Source: JANXQG01 sp037147235 (GTDB lineage: Bacteria; Planctomycetota; Planctomycetia; Pirellulales; Thermoguttaceae). Taken from it: a stretch of 12,819 bases of DNA. This document shows, one piece after another, positions 1 to 7,742 of this stretch. The position numbers were made by a program, and so were the translations under genes. The stretch covers positions 1 through 12,819 of the forward strand of contig JBAWVO010000185.1 of NCBI GenBank assembly GCA_037147235.1, read 5' to 3'. How positions within the stretch are numbered: the stretch's first letter is position 1; each line of letters begins with the position of its first letter. A model generated the notes under the pieces. The model saw nothing but the letters and a program-made list of their open reading frames with translations, ran no database searches and was not told the DNA's origin.

Positions 1-1626
1 GATAAGTTCAAGGGCGAATTGCAAAAGGCCAAGCCGGAAAAGGCCGTTGTCAGCGATGTCTATAACAAGCTGGCCGCGGGCCATGAAGGACTGGAGTTGA
101 AGTGGTTTGCCAATTTACGGACTGCGCTGGGAAGCTACCTGCCCGTGGTCGACTCGGTGGGCAGCCCAGACCTGGAGGCGGCGTTCAAGGGCCAAATCGA
201 AGGGCTGACACAGCAAATCAAGTCCTTGAGTCCCCACCCGACGACCGAAGAGACCCAGAAAATTGCCGACCGTCTTCTTTGGCTGGAAACCGCCCGACAA
301 GTACCGGAACTGGTTCGCGAGATTCGCCAGCGATTCTCCTCGCCGAACTTTCATGCTCAACTCAGCGGCGAGTTGCTCAGCATGGGTATCGGCGGGCCGA
401 TCGATGACGTCGCGCCGATTGACGACGTGATTTTGAAGACGACGGTTCATGGCACGGGCCGTACGATAGGCCAGACCAAGGCATCCTTGACGCCCAACCC
501 CACCTCTGCCACCTTCGATGCCGTGCTGGAAGCGATAAATCACAGTACAACCGTCGGTCGCAACGGGCCGGTCTGCATCTATTCGACCGGCGAGACTTGC
601 TTGAATGCCAGCAAGCGATTGTGGATCGACGAGGCGGGTTTGCACGCCAGTCCGGCCCAGGCCACCGCCCAGGTCCACACGACGATCAACGACATCGTAT
701 CGATCAAAGGCCGCAAGTTCGTGGAGAAAATTGCCTGGCGCAAAGCCGGCAAACAGTTGGGTAAAGCCGAGGCCATCGCCAGCCAACATGCCGCTTCCAA
801 GCTCGGTGCCCGCGTTGACTCCCAGGCCGATCCCATGATCCAGAAAGGTAACGAGCAATTTGAGGCGAAGGGGCGAAAGCCGCTCGACGAGCGCCGCGCG
901 TTTCCTCGCACATTGAACTTTGAAACGCTTGCCGCCGCCTTGGAGATTCGTGGCGTGGGGGCCCTGGAATCACAATTGGCCGCGCCTTCCGCCCCCCCGA
1001 AGTTGACCCGACCGGCCGACATTTCCCTCTGCATCCACGAGTCGATGATCAACAACATTACAGAAACCGCCCTCACCGGAATGCGGCTGAGCGACAGTAT
1101 GGTGCAGCGGGCTTTGCTGGAACTCTTGGGACGTCTGCCCGAACAGCTCAAGCCCGACGAGAACAAGGAGCCGTTCATGATCGTCTTTCCTCCGGAGAAT
1201 GCGCGGGTGCAGCCGGTCACGGTCTCGTTTGTCGATAGCGGATTCACCGTCACGCTCCGCGGCCAGGAGTATTTTGTAGGGGAGCAGCGGAGGCCGGGCA
1301 TGAACATCACGGCCACCTACAAGTTTGTGCAAACGCCGGAAGGCTATCGAGCGGTTCGTCAGGGCGATTTGCAAATCTACGGATTCAGCCAGGTGCCCGG
1401 TGCCAAGCGATCGTTGCGTCAGCAGGGCATTTACACCGTGCTACAGACCAAGTTCGGTAAGGTTTTTGGGCCGGACATCAAACTTCAGGGCTTCAAATTC
1501 AACAGTGGCAAGTTGGCTGCGGCCGGACAGTTCGTACCGCAGGAGATCATTGCGCAGGACGGATGGATTGCCATCGGTTATTGTCGCACGAAGTCCGATA
1601 ACGCAGCCACGGCCGCGAACGATTAG
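1..1626 (+). CDS. Beta-rich protein of unknown function, 5' end cut by window
   Basis: The frame is open from the first base (D-K-F-K-G-E before a TTG at 19), with no convincing start or ribosome binding site, so this is the C-terminal 541 residues of a longer protein. I do not recognise a named family. Residues 1-110 look helical and charged. Around 142-210 lies a beta-rich block with GTGRTIGQT, TPNPTSATFD, NGPVCIYSTG and NASKRLWIDEAG; from memory, similar G/N-rich strands occur in large secreted planctomycete proteins of unknown function. A helical, basic stretch follows (about 230-310). A second alpha/beta block begins near 340 (ISLCIHESMINNITE) and ends in antiparallel-strand-like sequence (VTVSFVDSGFTVTLRGQEYF). 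Secretion cannot be judged because the N-terminus is missing. A 380-base gap full of repeats separates it from the next gene, so co-transcription is doubtful. It is certainly a gene; its function is unknown. Confidence 0.88.
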   Translation, partial: DKFKGELQKAKPEKAVVSDVYNKLAAGHEGLELKWFANLRTALGSYLPVVDSVGSPDLEAAFKGQIEGLTQQIKSLSPHPTTEETQKIADRLLWLETARQVPELVREIRQRFSSPNFHAQLSGELLSMGIGGPIDDVAPIDDVILKTTVHGTGRTIGQTKASLTPNPTSATFDAVLEAINHSTTVGRNGPVCIYSTGETCLNASKRLWIDEAGLHASPAQATAQVHTTINDIVSIKGRKFVEKIAWRKAGKQLGKAEAIASQHAASKLGARVDSQADPMIQKGNEQFEAKGRKPLDERRAFPRTLNFETLAAALEIRGVGALESQLAAPSAPPKLTRPADISLCIHESMINNITETALTGMRLSDSMVQRALLELLGRLPEQLKPDENKEPFMIVFPPENARVQPVTVSFVDSGFTVTLRGQEYFVGEQRRPGMNITATYKFVQTPEGYRAVRQGDLQIYGFSQVPGAKRSLRQQGIYTVLQTKFGKVFGPDIKLQGFKFNSGKLAAAGQFVPQEIIAQDGWIAIGYCRTKSDNAATAAND

Positions 1627-1649
1627 CGTTTGGCCGAAGAATGAACCAG

Positions 1650-1802
1650 ACCGCAAAAGAACGCAAAGAACCTTGTTGTGGCCGGTCTCCGACCGAGCCA
1701 CGCCCCCGACCGTAGGTCTCCCTTTCGCCGGGAGACCTGCGGTCGGACGTTGAACGCAAAGGATAGAATCTTTCTTTTCCGCCCTTTGTGTTCTCTCGCG
1801 GT
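1650..1802. repeat. MITE-like palindromic element with nested hairpin
   Basis: Imperfect terminal inverted repeats of 21 bases (1650-1670 and 1782-1802, 17 of 21 matching) begin ACCGCAAAAGAACGC on one side and ACCGCGAGAGAACAC on the complementary other side. Inside lies a strong hairpin. Its arms, CGACCGTAGGTCTCCC (1707-1722) and GGGAGACCTGCGGTCG (1730-1745), have 16 bases with one G-U type mismatch and a 7-base loop. The 10-mer GAACGCAAAG occurs at 1659-1668 and again at 1752-1761, bracketing the hairpin, as expected if a smaller element had inserted into a larger one. There is no ORF of its own. It lies in the 383-base gap between the two left-hand genes. No T-tract follows the hairpin, so it is not an obvious intrinsic terminator, though a transcript would fold there. 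Confidence 0.65.
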
Positions 1803-1832
1803 GAATACGAAAATCTTGCCGATCCGGCATGG

Positions 1833-1859
1833 TAGTGCAAGGCGACTCTCGTCTATAAT
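1833..1859 (+). promoter_or_regulatory. Candidate sigma-70-like promoter for the secreted-protein gene
   Basis: A perfect TATAAT sits at 1854-1859, just right of the repeat element and about 150 bases before the chosen start at 2010 (58 bases before the ATG at 1917). The -35 match is poor: the best candidate is TAGTGC at 1833-1838 with a 15-base spacer. The -10 alone could be chance in this less GC-rich stretch. Confidence 0.3.
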
Positions 1860-1869
1860 CCCGCACTTT

Positions 1870-1901
1870 GTTCCCGCGGTAGGGAACGAGAATTCGTTCT
1901 C
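1870..1901 (+). other. Two adjacent small stem-loops in the leader
   Basis: GTTCCC/GGGAAC (1870-1875 and 1882-1887, 6-base loop) is followed at once by GAGAA-TTCG-TTCTC (1888-1901), a five-pair stem closed by a TTCG tetraloop. An alternative pairing, GAACGA (1884-1889) with TCGTTC (1894-1899), would exclude both stems. They lie 11-42 bases after the candidate -10 box, so they would be at the 5' end of the transcript. They could be an mRNA-stabilising or regulatory leader, or another remnant of repeat DNA. No T-tract follows. Confidence 0.35.
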
Positions 1902-2009
1902 AAACCCGTTGAGCTGATGATGGCCGGACAAGGACGTCCGCAAGCATCGCAGAATCATTGCCAAGTGACCGAGCCTTCCCGCGCGGCCCAACAGTCGGGC
2001 TGCGCAAAT

Positions 2010-5000
2010 ATGGGTATTCGGCTCTTGGCAATCGCAGTTTTCCTGCCGCTGTTGCTATCCTCCCTCTCCCGTGCCGACGATGCGATGATGATGGTTCGCA
2101 TTGCCTGGGGGGGTGGAAGTGAAAAACTATGGGAAGGCTCCATCGCCGTCAGCCAAGGGATCCTTTCTCAGCCGCGGCCGTTAGGGATTGAGGCCGACGA
2201 ACCTGGCTCAATGTGGTTGGAGGATGGCCGGTTGCTGATCCGTCAGCGCTCGCCGCGAGCCTATGACGGCGTTGATCTCATCGTCACTGCCCCAGCCGCC
2301 GATGCCAAGCTCATGGTACAACTTACCGCTTCGAGCGATTCGCAGCGGGGGCCGCAGATCGAGGTTCCGCTGGCCGACATCTCCAGCGAGTTCCGCAACT
2401 TGCAACTCGACAATCAGCAGAATCGCCTGCTGGTCCGCCGCTCACCGGGCGATTCGCTCCTGGTCCGCATGTCGCATCCGTCGATGGTCTTCCATCCCGG
2501 CGAGACGATGCACTTTGAGATCATTCCGCATCTCCTGCCCGTGGCTGCGGACACTCGGGTGCAAATCAAGGCTCAGTTGCTCGACGGCCAGCAGCGGCAG
2601 TTGTGGTCCAGCGCGCAGGACGTGCGGGTCGGCAGCGGGGAACCGATTCCGCTGGAACTCACTCTGCCGGAAGACGAAGGTGTCTACGACATCGTGATCA
2701 CGGCCCAGCAGAACGGTGGCTGGCCGCGGGCACTACGTCAGTCATTGCATTGGAAAAAGGCGATCGTCGAGCGCCGAGTGCAGCTTGTCGTCATCGCGCG
2801 GCAGCAGCCTGCGGTCAAATCCGGCCGAGAACTGGGCCCGATCCTCGAAATCGACCCCACCAGTTCCCGCTGGTGGGAAAAGGTCAAGTTGCCACAGTTG
2901 CCGCAATTCTCCCGAAAAATTAGCGGCCCTCTGGGCAATGGCATGCGTGAGACCGTCCATCACTCGCTGGGCGACGTCTCGCAGCTCAAGCCGAGTGCCG
3001 CGTCGCCCGACGTAAGCTGGGAGGCCTATACGCTGAGTGTCAGCCCGCCGGGAAAGCCTTATGTGTTGGAGGTCGAGTACCCTAGCGACGTGCCCCAGAC
3101 CTTGGGGCTAAGCATCCTCGAAACCAACGCCGCGGGCACGCTGGTGCCGATCGGATTGGACTCGGGCATCGACGTCAGCAACGAGGCCGCAGTCGCGCCG
3201 CACTGGGAACGGCATCGTCTGGTCTTCTGGCCGCGGACCAGTTCGCCGCTCCTGTTGATCACCAATCGTCGCCAGCAGTCGCCCGCGGTCTATGGCAAGA
3301 TCCGCGTGCTGGGCGGCTGGGAACGATTGCCAAGGACCGATGCGGCCAAGGACCGTCCAGCGCAGCGGTTGATCGCGGCCTACATGGACCGCCCGCTGCT
3401 GCCGGAAAACTTCTCGGCCGAAGAAGTGCTCGATACCTGGAGCGGGCGGACGCTGCAAGACTGGAAGACATTCCACCAGGCCGGCACGAGGCTGTTCGAC
3501 TATCTACACTACGCCGGTTACAACGGACTGGTCCTCTCCGTGGTCGCCGACGGCAGCGCGATCTATCCCAGCCAAGTCTTTGAACCGACGCCGCGCTACG
3601 ACACAGGCGTCTTCTTCGCCAGCGGGCAGGATCCGATGCCGAAGGACGTGCTGGAAATGTTGCTGCGGCTTGCGGATCGCGAGAATCTGCAACTGATTCC
3701 GGCACTGGAGTTTGCCGCGCCGCTGCCAGCCTTGGAAGCGATTCGTCGCCGCGGCGGCAGCGAGGCGCAAGGATTGGAATGGATCGGCGCGGACGGCAAA
3801 ACCTGGTGCCAGACCTATTCCACTTGTCGCGGCTTGGCTCCCTACTACAACACGCTCGATTCACGAGTTCAGGAAGCGATGCTATCCGCCGTGCGGGAAC
3901 TGGTTCGGCGTTATGCCGGCCACACGAGCTTTCGCGGCCTGGCCCTGCGGCTCTCGGCTTACGGCTATGCGCAACTGCCCGGTCCCGACTGGGGCATGGA
4001 CGACGCCACGATCGCCCGTTTCGAGCGCGACACCGGCGTGCAGGTGCCAGACAGCAGTGTAAGCCTCCCTTCCCCCACCGGGATAGGGGCAGGGGGGGAG
4101 GGGGACCCGCTTCAAAAACGCTTTGCCGCCCGTGCGGCATTCCTCACGTCCGACGAGCAACGCGGGCGTTGGTTACAATGGCGGGCAGCGGAGTGCCACA
4201 AGTTCTATCACCGCATCCAGGAGACGTTGGCCGCGGCGCGGCCCGAGATGCCGCTCTACCTAGCCGGGGCCGAAATGCTTGCCGGCCCGGAAATCGAGGC
4301 TGAGCTTCGCCCCAAGCTACCGCGGCGTGCGTCGCTGGCGACGGCTTTCCTCCATGCGGGGATTGATCTCCGCCTCTTCCGCGACGACGCGCAAGTCGTG
4401 CTTCTGCGGCCGCAGCGGGTTCTGCCGACCACGCAGCTCACCGCTCAGGCCATGGATTTGGAACTGGCTCAAATGTCGGAAGCCGCCGTCTTCTTTCGCA
4501 GTCTGCCACAATCGGGCAGCCTGTTCTTCCATCCGCCGCAGGAAATCCGCGTCCCTTCCTTCGATCAGAAAGTGGCGATCAAGTCGAGTTCTGCCCTGCT
4601 GCTGACGCAAGCGGTTCCTGCCGGGATGCAGAACCGGCAGCGTTTTGCTGAAAGCCTTGCCGCGCACGATACGCAAATTCTGATCGACGGCGGCTGGATG
4701 TTACCGCTGGGACAGGAAGAGTCGATGCATCGCTTCGCAGCCGCCTACCGCCAACTGCCGCCGGTCCATTTCACCGATGCGGAAGAAAGTCTTTTGGGCC
4801 AGCCGGTCGTCTGCCGTTGGGCCACCTTGAACGGAAAGACCTATGCTTATGCCGTGAATACCACGCCCTTCCCGGCCGTTGCCCAAGTCCGCTTGGCTGC
4901 TTCGCCCAACTGTACGATCTCCGACCTCCGCACAATTTGTGGTGCAGGCGTCTCGCCTGCCCTAGCAGCCGGGACGGCCGCACCCCAAAACCGTGCGGGG

Positions 5001-5984
5001 CACCTGAAAAACGAGGGTGACAGTCGGTCGTGGGTCGTCGAGTTGGAGCCTTACGGTCTCGCGGTCGTGGCCTTTTCCGAGCCGGACGTGAAGCTGATTC
5101 AGCCGCAAGCATCGTTGTCGGGCAATGTTGTCGAGTCGATTGCGCAGCGAATTCGCCAACTCGGTGCCCGAACCGTCGCCCTCCGCAACCCGCCGCTTTT
5201 GAAAGTCCTGAACAACCCAGGTTTCCAAAACAAGCCCCGCGAAACGGATCCCGTTCCAGGCTGGGCCATCTCGAAGCGGCTGGGAGTTTTCATCTCCACC
5301 GACACCACGCAGGGACATGAGGCGGCTCTTGCGACCGAAAAGGGTTTCATGCCGGCGCAGTCGGCAAGGATTTCCAGCGACGGGCCGATCGCTTGCCTGG
5401 TAAGCCAGCCATTCGCTCCGCCCGGCACCGGCCGGATCACGATGTCGGTTTGGCTGCGGGTGGCCGATGCCACGCACCAGCCCAACTTACGGCTGGCCAT
5501 CGAAGGCAAGCTAGTTGGCCGCGACTATTATCGTTACGCCGTCCTCGGCCAATCGCCGAGTCCTGGGCAGGATGGAAAACCTCTTGCCACAACCTGGGGC
5601 CAATACATCGTGCAGTTTGACGATCTGCCGCTGGACGGCCTTTCTCAGATGCGCGTGCGCGTGGATCTGATGGGTGCCGGCGAGGTATGGGCCGACGATG
5701 TGCAACTGTTCGACCTAGCGTTCAATGAATCAGAGCTGCGGGCACTCTACAAACTGCTCACGCTGGCCGACATGAACTTACAGAACGGCCAAGTGGGCGA
5801 TTGCCTGAAACTCTTGAATGGCTATTGGCCGCGTTTCCTCATGCAGAATGTGCCGTTGCCGCAAGCCGTACCCGCGCTGGCCTCAAAACCTGCCATCGAG
5901 CCATCTTCCGACGACATGCCCGTCGAGCAATCCTCCAGTTGGACCGATCGCGTGAAGGACGTTTTGCCCGACTGGCTACGGTAA
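2010..5984 (+). CDS. Large secreted protein with glycoside-hydrolase-like barrel and CBM-like domain
   Basis: The frame is open from an ATG at 1917, but I place the start at 2010 because MGIRLLAIAVFLPLLLSSL is a clean signal peptide with a probable cut after S-R-A (residue 22). The product is then 1324 residues, exported. No strong ribosome binding site precedes either start. Residues about 23-450 are beta-rich, sandwich-like modules. From about 495 to 760 the sequence resembles the (beta/alpha)8 barrel of glycoside-hydrolase-like proteins (GHL10/GH10-type): GYNGLVLSVVADGSAIYPS, LQLIPALEF, YNTLDSRVQEAMLSAVRELV, GLALRLSAYGY. I cannot assign catalytic acids. Residues about 1066-1240 (LNNPGF, PGW, ending in VWADDVQLFD) resemble a CBM4/9-type jelly roll. 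Two palindromic repeats form in-frame inserts at residues about 685-699 and 977-993. A seven-G run occurs at 2107-2113. A role in cell-surface or periplasmic polysaccharide handling is an inference; the gene is real, the function uncertain. Confidence 0.85.
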   Translation: MGIRLLAIAVFLPLLLSSLSRADDAMMMVRIAWGGGSEKLWEGSIAVSQGILSQPRPLGIEADEPGSMWLEDGRLLIRQRSPRAYDGVDLIVTAPAADAKLMVQLTASSDSQRGPQIEVPLADISSEFRNLQLDNQQNRLLVRRSPGDSLLVRMSHPSMVFHPGETMHFEIIPHLLPVAADTRVQIKAQLLDGQQRQLWSSAQDVRVGSGEPIPLELTLPEDEGVYDIVITAQQNGGWPRALRQSLHWKKAIVERRVQLVVIARQQPAVKSGRELGPILEIDPTSSRWWEKVKLPQLPQFSRKISGPLGNGMRETVHHSLGDVSQLKPSAASPDVSWEAYTLSVSPPGKPYVLEVEYPSDVPQTLGLSILETNAAGTLVPIGLDSGIDVSNEAAVAPHWERHRLVFWPRTSSPLLLITNRRQQSPAVYGKIRVLGGWERLPRTDAAKDRPAQRLIAAYMDRPLLPENFSAEEVLDTWSGRTLQDWKTFHQAGTRLFDYLHYAGYNGLVLSVVADGSAIYPSQVFEPTPRYDTGVFFASGQDPMPKDVLEMLLRLADRENLQLIPALEFAAPLPALEAIRRRGGSEAQGLEWIGADGKTWCQTYSTCRGLAPYYNTLDSRVQEAMLSAVRELVRRYAGHTSFRGLALRLSAYGYAQLPGPDWGMDDATIARFERDTGVQVPDSSVSLPSPTGIGAGGEGDPLQKRFAARAAFLTSDEQRGRWLQWRAAECHKFYHRIQETLAAARPEMPLYLAGAEMLAGPEIEAELRPKLPRRASLATAFLHAGIDLRLFRDDAQVVLLRPQRVLPTTQLTAQAMDLELAQMSEAAVFFRSLPQSGSLFFHPPQEIRVPSFDQKVAIKSSSALLLTQAVPAGMQNRQRFAESLAAHDTQILIDGGWMLPLGQEESMHRFAAAYRQLPPVHFTDAEESLLGQPVVCRWATLNGKTYAYAVNTTPFPAVAQVRLAASPNCTISDLRTICGAGVSPALAAGTAAPQNRAGHLKNEGDSRSWVVELEPYGLAVVAFSEPDVKLIQPQASLSGNVVESIAQRIRQLGARTVALRNPPLLKVLNNPGFQNKPRETDPVPGWAISKRLGVFISTDTTQGHEAALATEKGFMPAQSARISSDGPIACLVSQPFAPPGTGRITMSVWLRVADATHQPNLRLAIEGKLVGRDYYRYAVLGQSPSPGQDGKPLATTWGQYIVQFDDLPLDGLSQMRVRVDLMGAGEVWADDVQLFDLAFNESELRALYKLLTLADMNLQNGQVGDCLKLLNGYWPRFLMQNVPLPQAVPALASKPAIEPSSDDMPVEQSSSWTDRVKDVLPDWLR
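4062..4106. repeat. G/C-rich palindromic repeat in frame inside the secreted-protein gene
   Basis: A pyrimidine-rich half (CCTCCCTTCCCCC, 4064-4076) is followed by a purine-rich half with AGGGGGGGAGGGGG at 4091-4104. The outer arms CCTCCC (4064-4069) and GGGAGG (4096-4101) are perfect complements. The stretch is translated as S-L-P-S-P-T-G-I-G-A-G-G-E-G-D, a low-complexity loop unlike the sequence on either side. Similar CCCTCYCCC...GGGGAGGG repeats are common dispersed palindromes in bacterial genomes, from memory. The insert length keeps the frame. Confidence 0.6.
4939..4986. repeat. Cloverleaf-like palindromic repeat in frame inside the secreted-protein gene
   Basis: Two hairpins sit side by side: GCAGGCG-TCT-CGCCTGC (4944-4960, seven-base perfect arms) and GCCG-GGA-CGGC (4968-4978). 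GGTGC (4941-4945) and GCACC (4980-4984) can pair as an outer stem that competes for two bases with the first hairpin. The coded peptide, CGAGVSPALAAGTAAP, interrupts an otherwise beta-rich region. The palindrome GGTGCAGGCG...CGCCTGC resembles a dispersed repeat I associate with planctomycete genomes, unverified. Confidence 0.65.
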
Positions 5985-6095
5985 GGACCGGCGCACCAAC
6001 AACTGTCGTGTTTTGCGCATTCGCCGGGCGGGGGCTGACGGCACACGGAGTGTGCCTGCTACTTTTCTTGCGACACTTATTGATGCGCCGGTCCT
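5984..6095. repeat. 112-base MITE-like element with perfect 12-base terminal inverted repeats
   Basis: AGGACCGGCGCA (5984-5995) is perfectly repeated in inverse as TGCGCCGGTCCT (6084-6095). TAA stands directly outside the GGACC...GGTCC core on both sides (5982-5984 and 6095-6097), as a 3-base target duplication would. The left TAA is the stop codon of the upstream gene. Inside are TGTCG/CGACA (6004-6008 and 6071-6075) and a perfect hairpin GGCACAC-GGA-GTGTGCC (6040-6056). There is no ORF of its own. It could act in trans with a transposase encoded elsewhere, or be a REP/BIME-like structure. Confidence 0.65.
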
Positions 6096-6097
6096 AA

Positions 6098-6308
6098 GGT
6101 GATGGGGCGCAGTCGATGGATTGGACCTATTCCAGCCATCCTGTTCCGGCCATCTCTTGTCTCCTCGGGGTTCCCAGAGTAAACTACGATTGCGCTGGCT
6201 GTAGTTGTCGAGATAGGCGTCCCACGACTCTTGTGCCCTGAACCGGAAGGGTCTGGGCGTTTAATTTGACTCGACATAGCGTAGTCGCGCACGCCGCAAG
6301 AGGGGTTT
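6098..6308 (+). other. Leader region before the T6SS gene set
   Basis: About 210 bases without a convincing gene. Visible items are an inverted repeat AACTAC (6183-6188) / GTAGTT (6202-6207) with a 13-base spacer, which could be an operator or a stem-loop, and a TTGACT (6266-6271) that looks like a -35 hexamer but has no acceptable -10 at 16-18 bases. I see no clear sigma-54 or sigma-28 promoter. An AAGAGGGG purine tract (6298-6305) is the ribosome binding site of tssK. Confidence 0.35.
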
Positions 6309-7742
6309 ATGAATTATCTACCTGTGTCCTGGCATGAAGGGATGTTCCTTCGTCCGCATCATTTTCAGGCGTCGGACCGCCACGGATTTGAGTTCGCCCA
6401 GACGTCGGAGAAGTGGGATCATCCCTGCAATTACGGAATTCGCACTCTGGAGCTTAGCGACGGGGCCATCGCCCACTTCCAGTTCCAGGTCAATGTTTGC
6501 CACGCCCGAATGCGCGATGGTTCGCTGGTGGAATTGAATCCGGGCCAGGAGCCGGACATTGTTGACCTGCAAGCGGCTTTGACTCAGGCTGCGGAGGTCA
6601 CGGCGTATCTGGCCATCCCCAAGCTGAAAATCGGCAGCCAGAACCTGGCGGAAAAAGGCGCGGCCGGCAAGTCGCGCTACGTCCAGGACAACTTACAGGT
6701 CCAAGACGAGAATCAAGGGGGGGGCGATCAGGAATTGCAGTTCCGCAGGCTCAACGTGCGGATACTCCTATCGACGGAGGATTCGGGCGGATACGACCTG
6801 CTGCCGCTTTGCCGTATTCTGCGCAGTGGCGGCGAGGCCGCCGTGCCCTGCATCGACCCGACCTACTTTCCCCCCATGCTCGCGATCGACGCTTGGCCTC
6901 CCCTGGGCCGAGATATATTCCGCGAGATTTACTACCTATTGGGCAATAAGATCAGTTCTCTCAGTGAGCAACTTTCGAGTCGCGAGGTCAACATTTCCGG
7001 CCTCGATCCTGGCGATTTGGAGCGGATGTTGTGGCTTTCCGAACTGAATCAGGCCTATTGCACATTGCGCGTCTTGGCGTTTGCCCCGGGCGTTCATCCG
7101 CTCCATGCTTATACGGAGCTTTGCCGCATCGTCGGCCAGCTTTGCTTCTTTGGCTCGCTGCGTCGCCCTCCCGAGATTCCAGTCTACGACCACGACGACT
7201 TGGCGACGATCTTCCGCTACATCCGAGACGAGATTCACCTCTTGCTGAAGTTGATTCCGACGGGCGGATACGTGCGGCGGGATTTCGTGGGCGAGGGTCT
7301 GGGCATGAAGGTGAGCTTGGAGTCCGAATGGCTAGGGAACGAATGGCGATGGTTTGTCGGTGTGCTGCGACAGAATCTCGACGAGCGCGAATGTGTGGCC
7401 CTGCTGGAACAGCGGGGCTTGAATTGGAAACTGGGAAGTGCCTCGCAGGTCGATGAACTGTTTCGTCTTGGCATTGAAGGTCTGCGATTGGAAAAGCTGG
7501 CCCAGGCGCCCCAAGCCCTGCCGCCGCGACGCGACTGGCTCTATTTCGAGGTCAGCCGCGATAACGCGGCCTGGAAAGACGTGGTGCGAACACAAACGCT
7601 GGCCATGCGGTTGAAAGAATCGATGATCGCCAACCGGAAGGAACTCCAAGGAGGGACGAAAATCGTCGTCTCCTTGCCCAACAAGCAGGTCGTGTTGCAG
7701 TTCGCACTCTTTGCCGTTCCTAATCCCCAGGGCCGATCATGA
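6309..7742 (+). CDS. tssK: Type VI secretion baseplate protein TssK
   Basis: TssK links the T6SS baseplate to the inner-membrane complex; it works as a trimer in the cytoplasm and binds TssL and TssM. The family hallmark is at the N-terminus: VSWHEGMFLRPHHFQASDR (residues 6-24), then the strand-rich shell domain (YGIRTLEL, FQVNVCHARMRDGSLVELN). The C-terminal part has the expected helical region and ends in a beta-rich head-like domain (WLYFEVSRD, ESMIANRKELQGGTKIVVSL, VVLQFALFAVP). It has 477 residues, close to the roughly 445 usual for the family. ATG at 6309 is supported by AGAGGGG four bases upstream. An eight-G run at 6717-6724 codes G-G-G in a Q/G-rich loop. The stop overlaps the tssL start (ATGA), so the two are translationally coupled. 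It is the first gene of the set. Confidence in the family is high. Confidence 0.95.
   Translation: MNYLPVSWHEGMFLRPHHFQASDRHGFEFAQTSEKWDHPCNYGIRTLELSDGAIAHFQFQVNVCHARMRDGSLVELNPGQEPDIVDLQAALTQAAEVTAYLAIPKLKIGSQNLAEKGAAGKSRYVQDNLQVQDENQGGGDQELQFRRLNVRILLSTEDSGGYDLLPLCRILRSGGEAAVPCIDPTYFPPMLAIDAWPPLGRDIFREIYYLLGNKISSLSEQLSSREVNISGLDPGDLERMLWLSELNQAYCTLRVLAFAPGVHPLHAYTELCRIVGQLCFFGSLRRPPEIPVYDHDDLATIFRYIRDEIHLLLKLIPTGGYVRRDFVGEGLGMKVSLESEWLGNEWRWFVGVLRQNLDERECVALLEQRGLNWKLGSASQVDELFRLGIEGLRLEKLAQAPQALPPRRDWLYFEVSRDNAAWKDVVRTQTLAMRLKESMIANRKELQGGTKIVVSLPNKQVVLQFALFAVPNPQGRS

Noticed and set aside
115..858. Minus-strand open frame of 247 residues opposite the first gene
   Set aside because: It has no start context or motif and overlaps fully with a better-supported gene.
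1707..1745. Strong hairpin as an intrinsic terminator of the first gene
   Set aside because: No T-rich tract follows the stem, and the hairpin is better explained as part of a repeat element.
1917..2009. Upstream extension of the secreted protein from the ATG at 1917
   Set aside because: The 31 extra residues are polar and would bury the signal peptide; ATG at 2010 gives a normal export signal. A start at 1917 remains possible.
3259..4140. Long minus-strand open frame (293 residues) opposite the secreted-protein gene
   Set aside because: It is rich in R, P and S with no family motif, and the plus-strand frame shows clear protein character; it is a GC-driven shadow.
6130..6260. Minus-strand stretch reading ESWDAYLDNYSQRNRSLLW, which looks protein-like
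   Set aside because: The frame has a stop close upstream, no start codon in context and no recognised family. It could be a gene relic, but the evidence is too thin.
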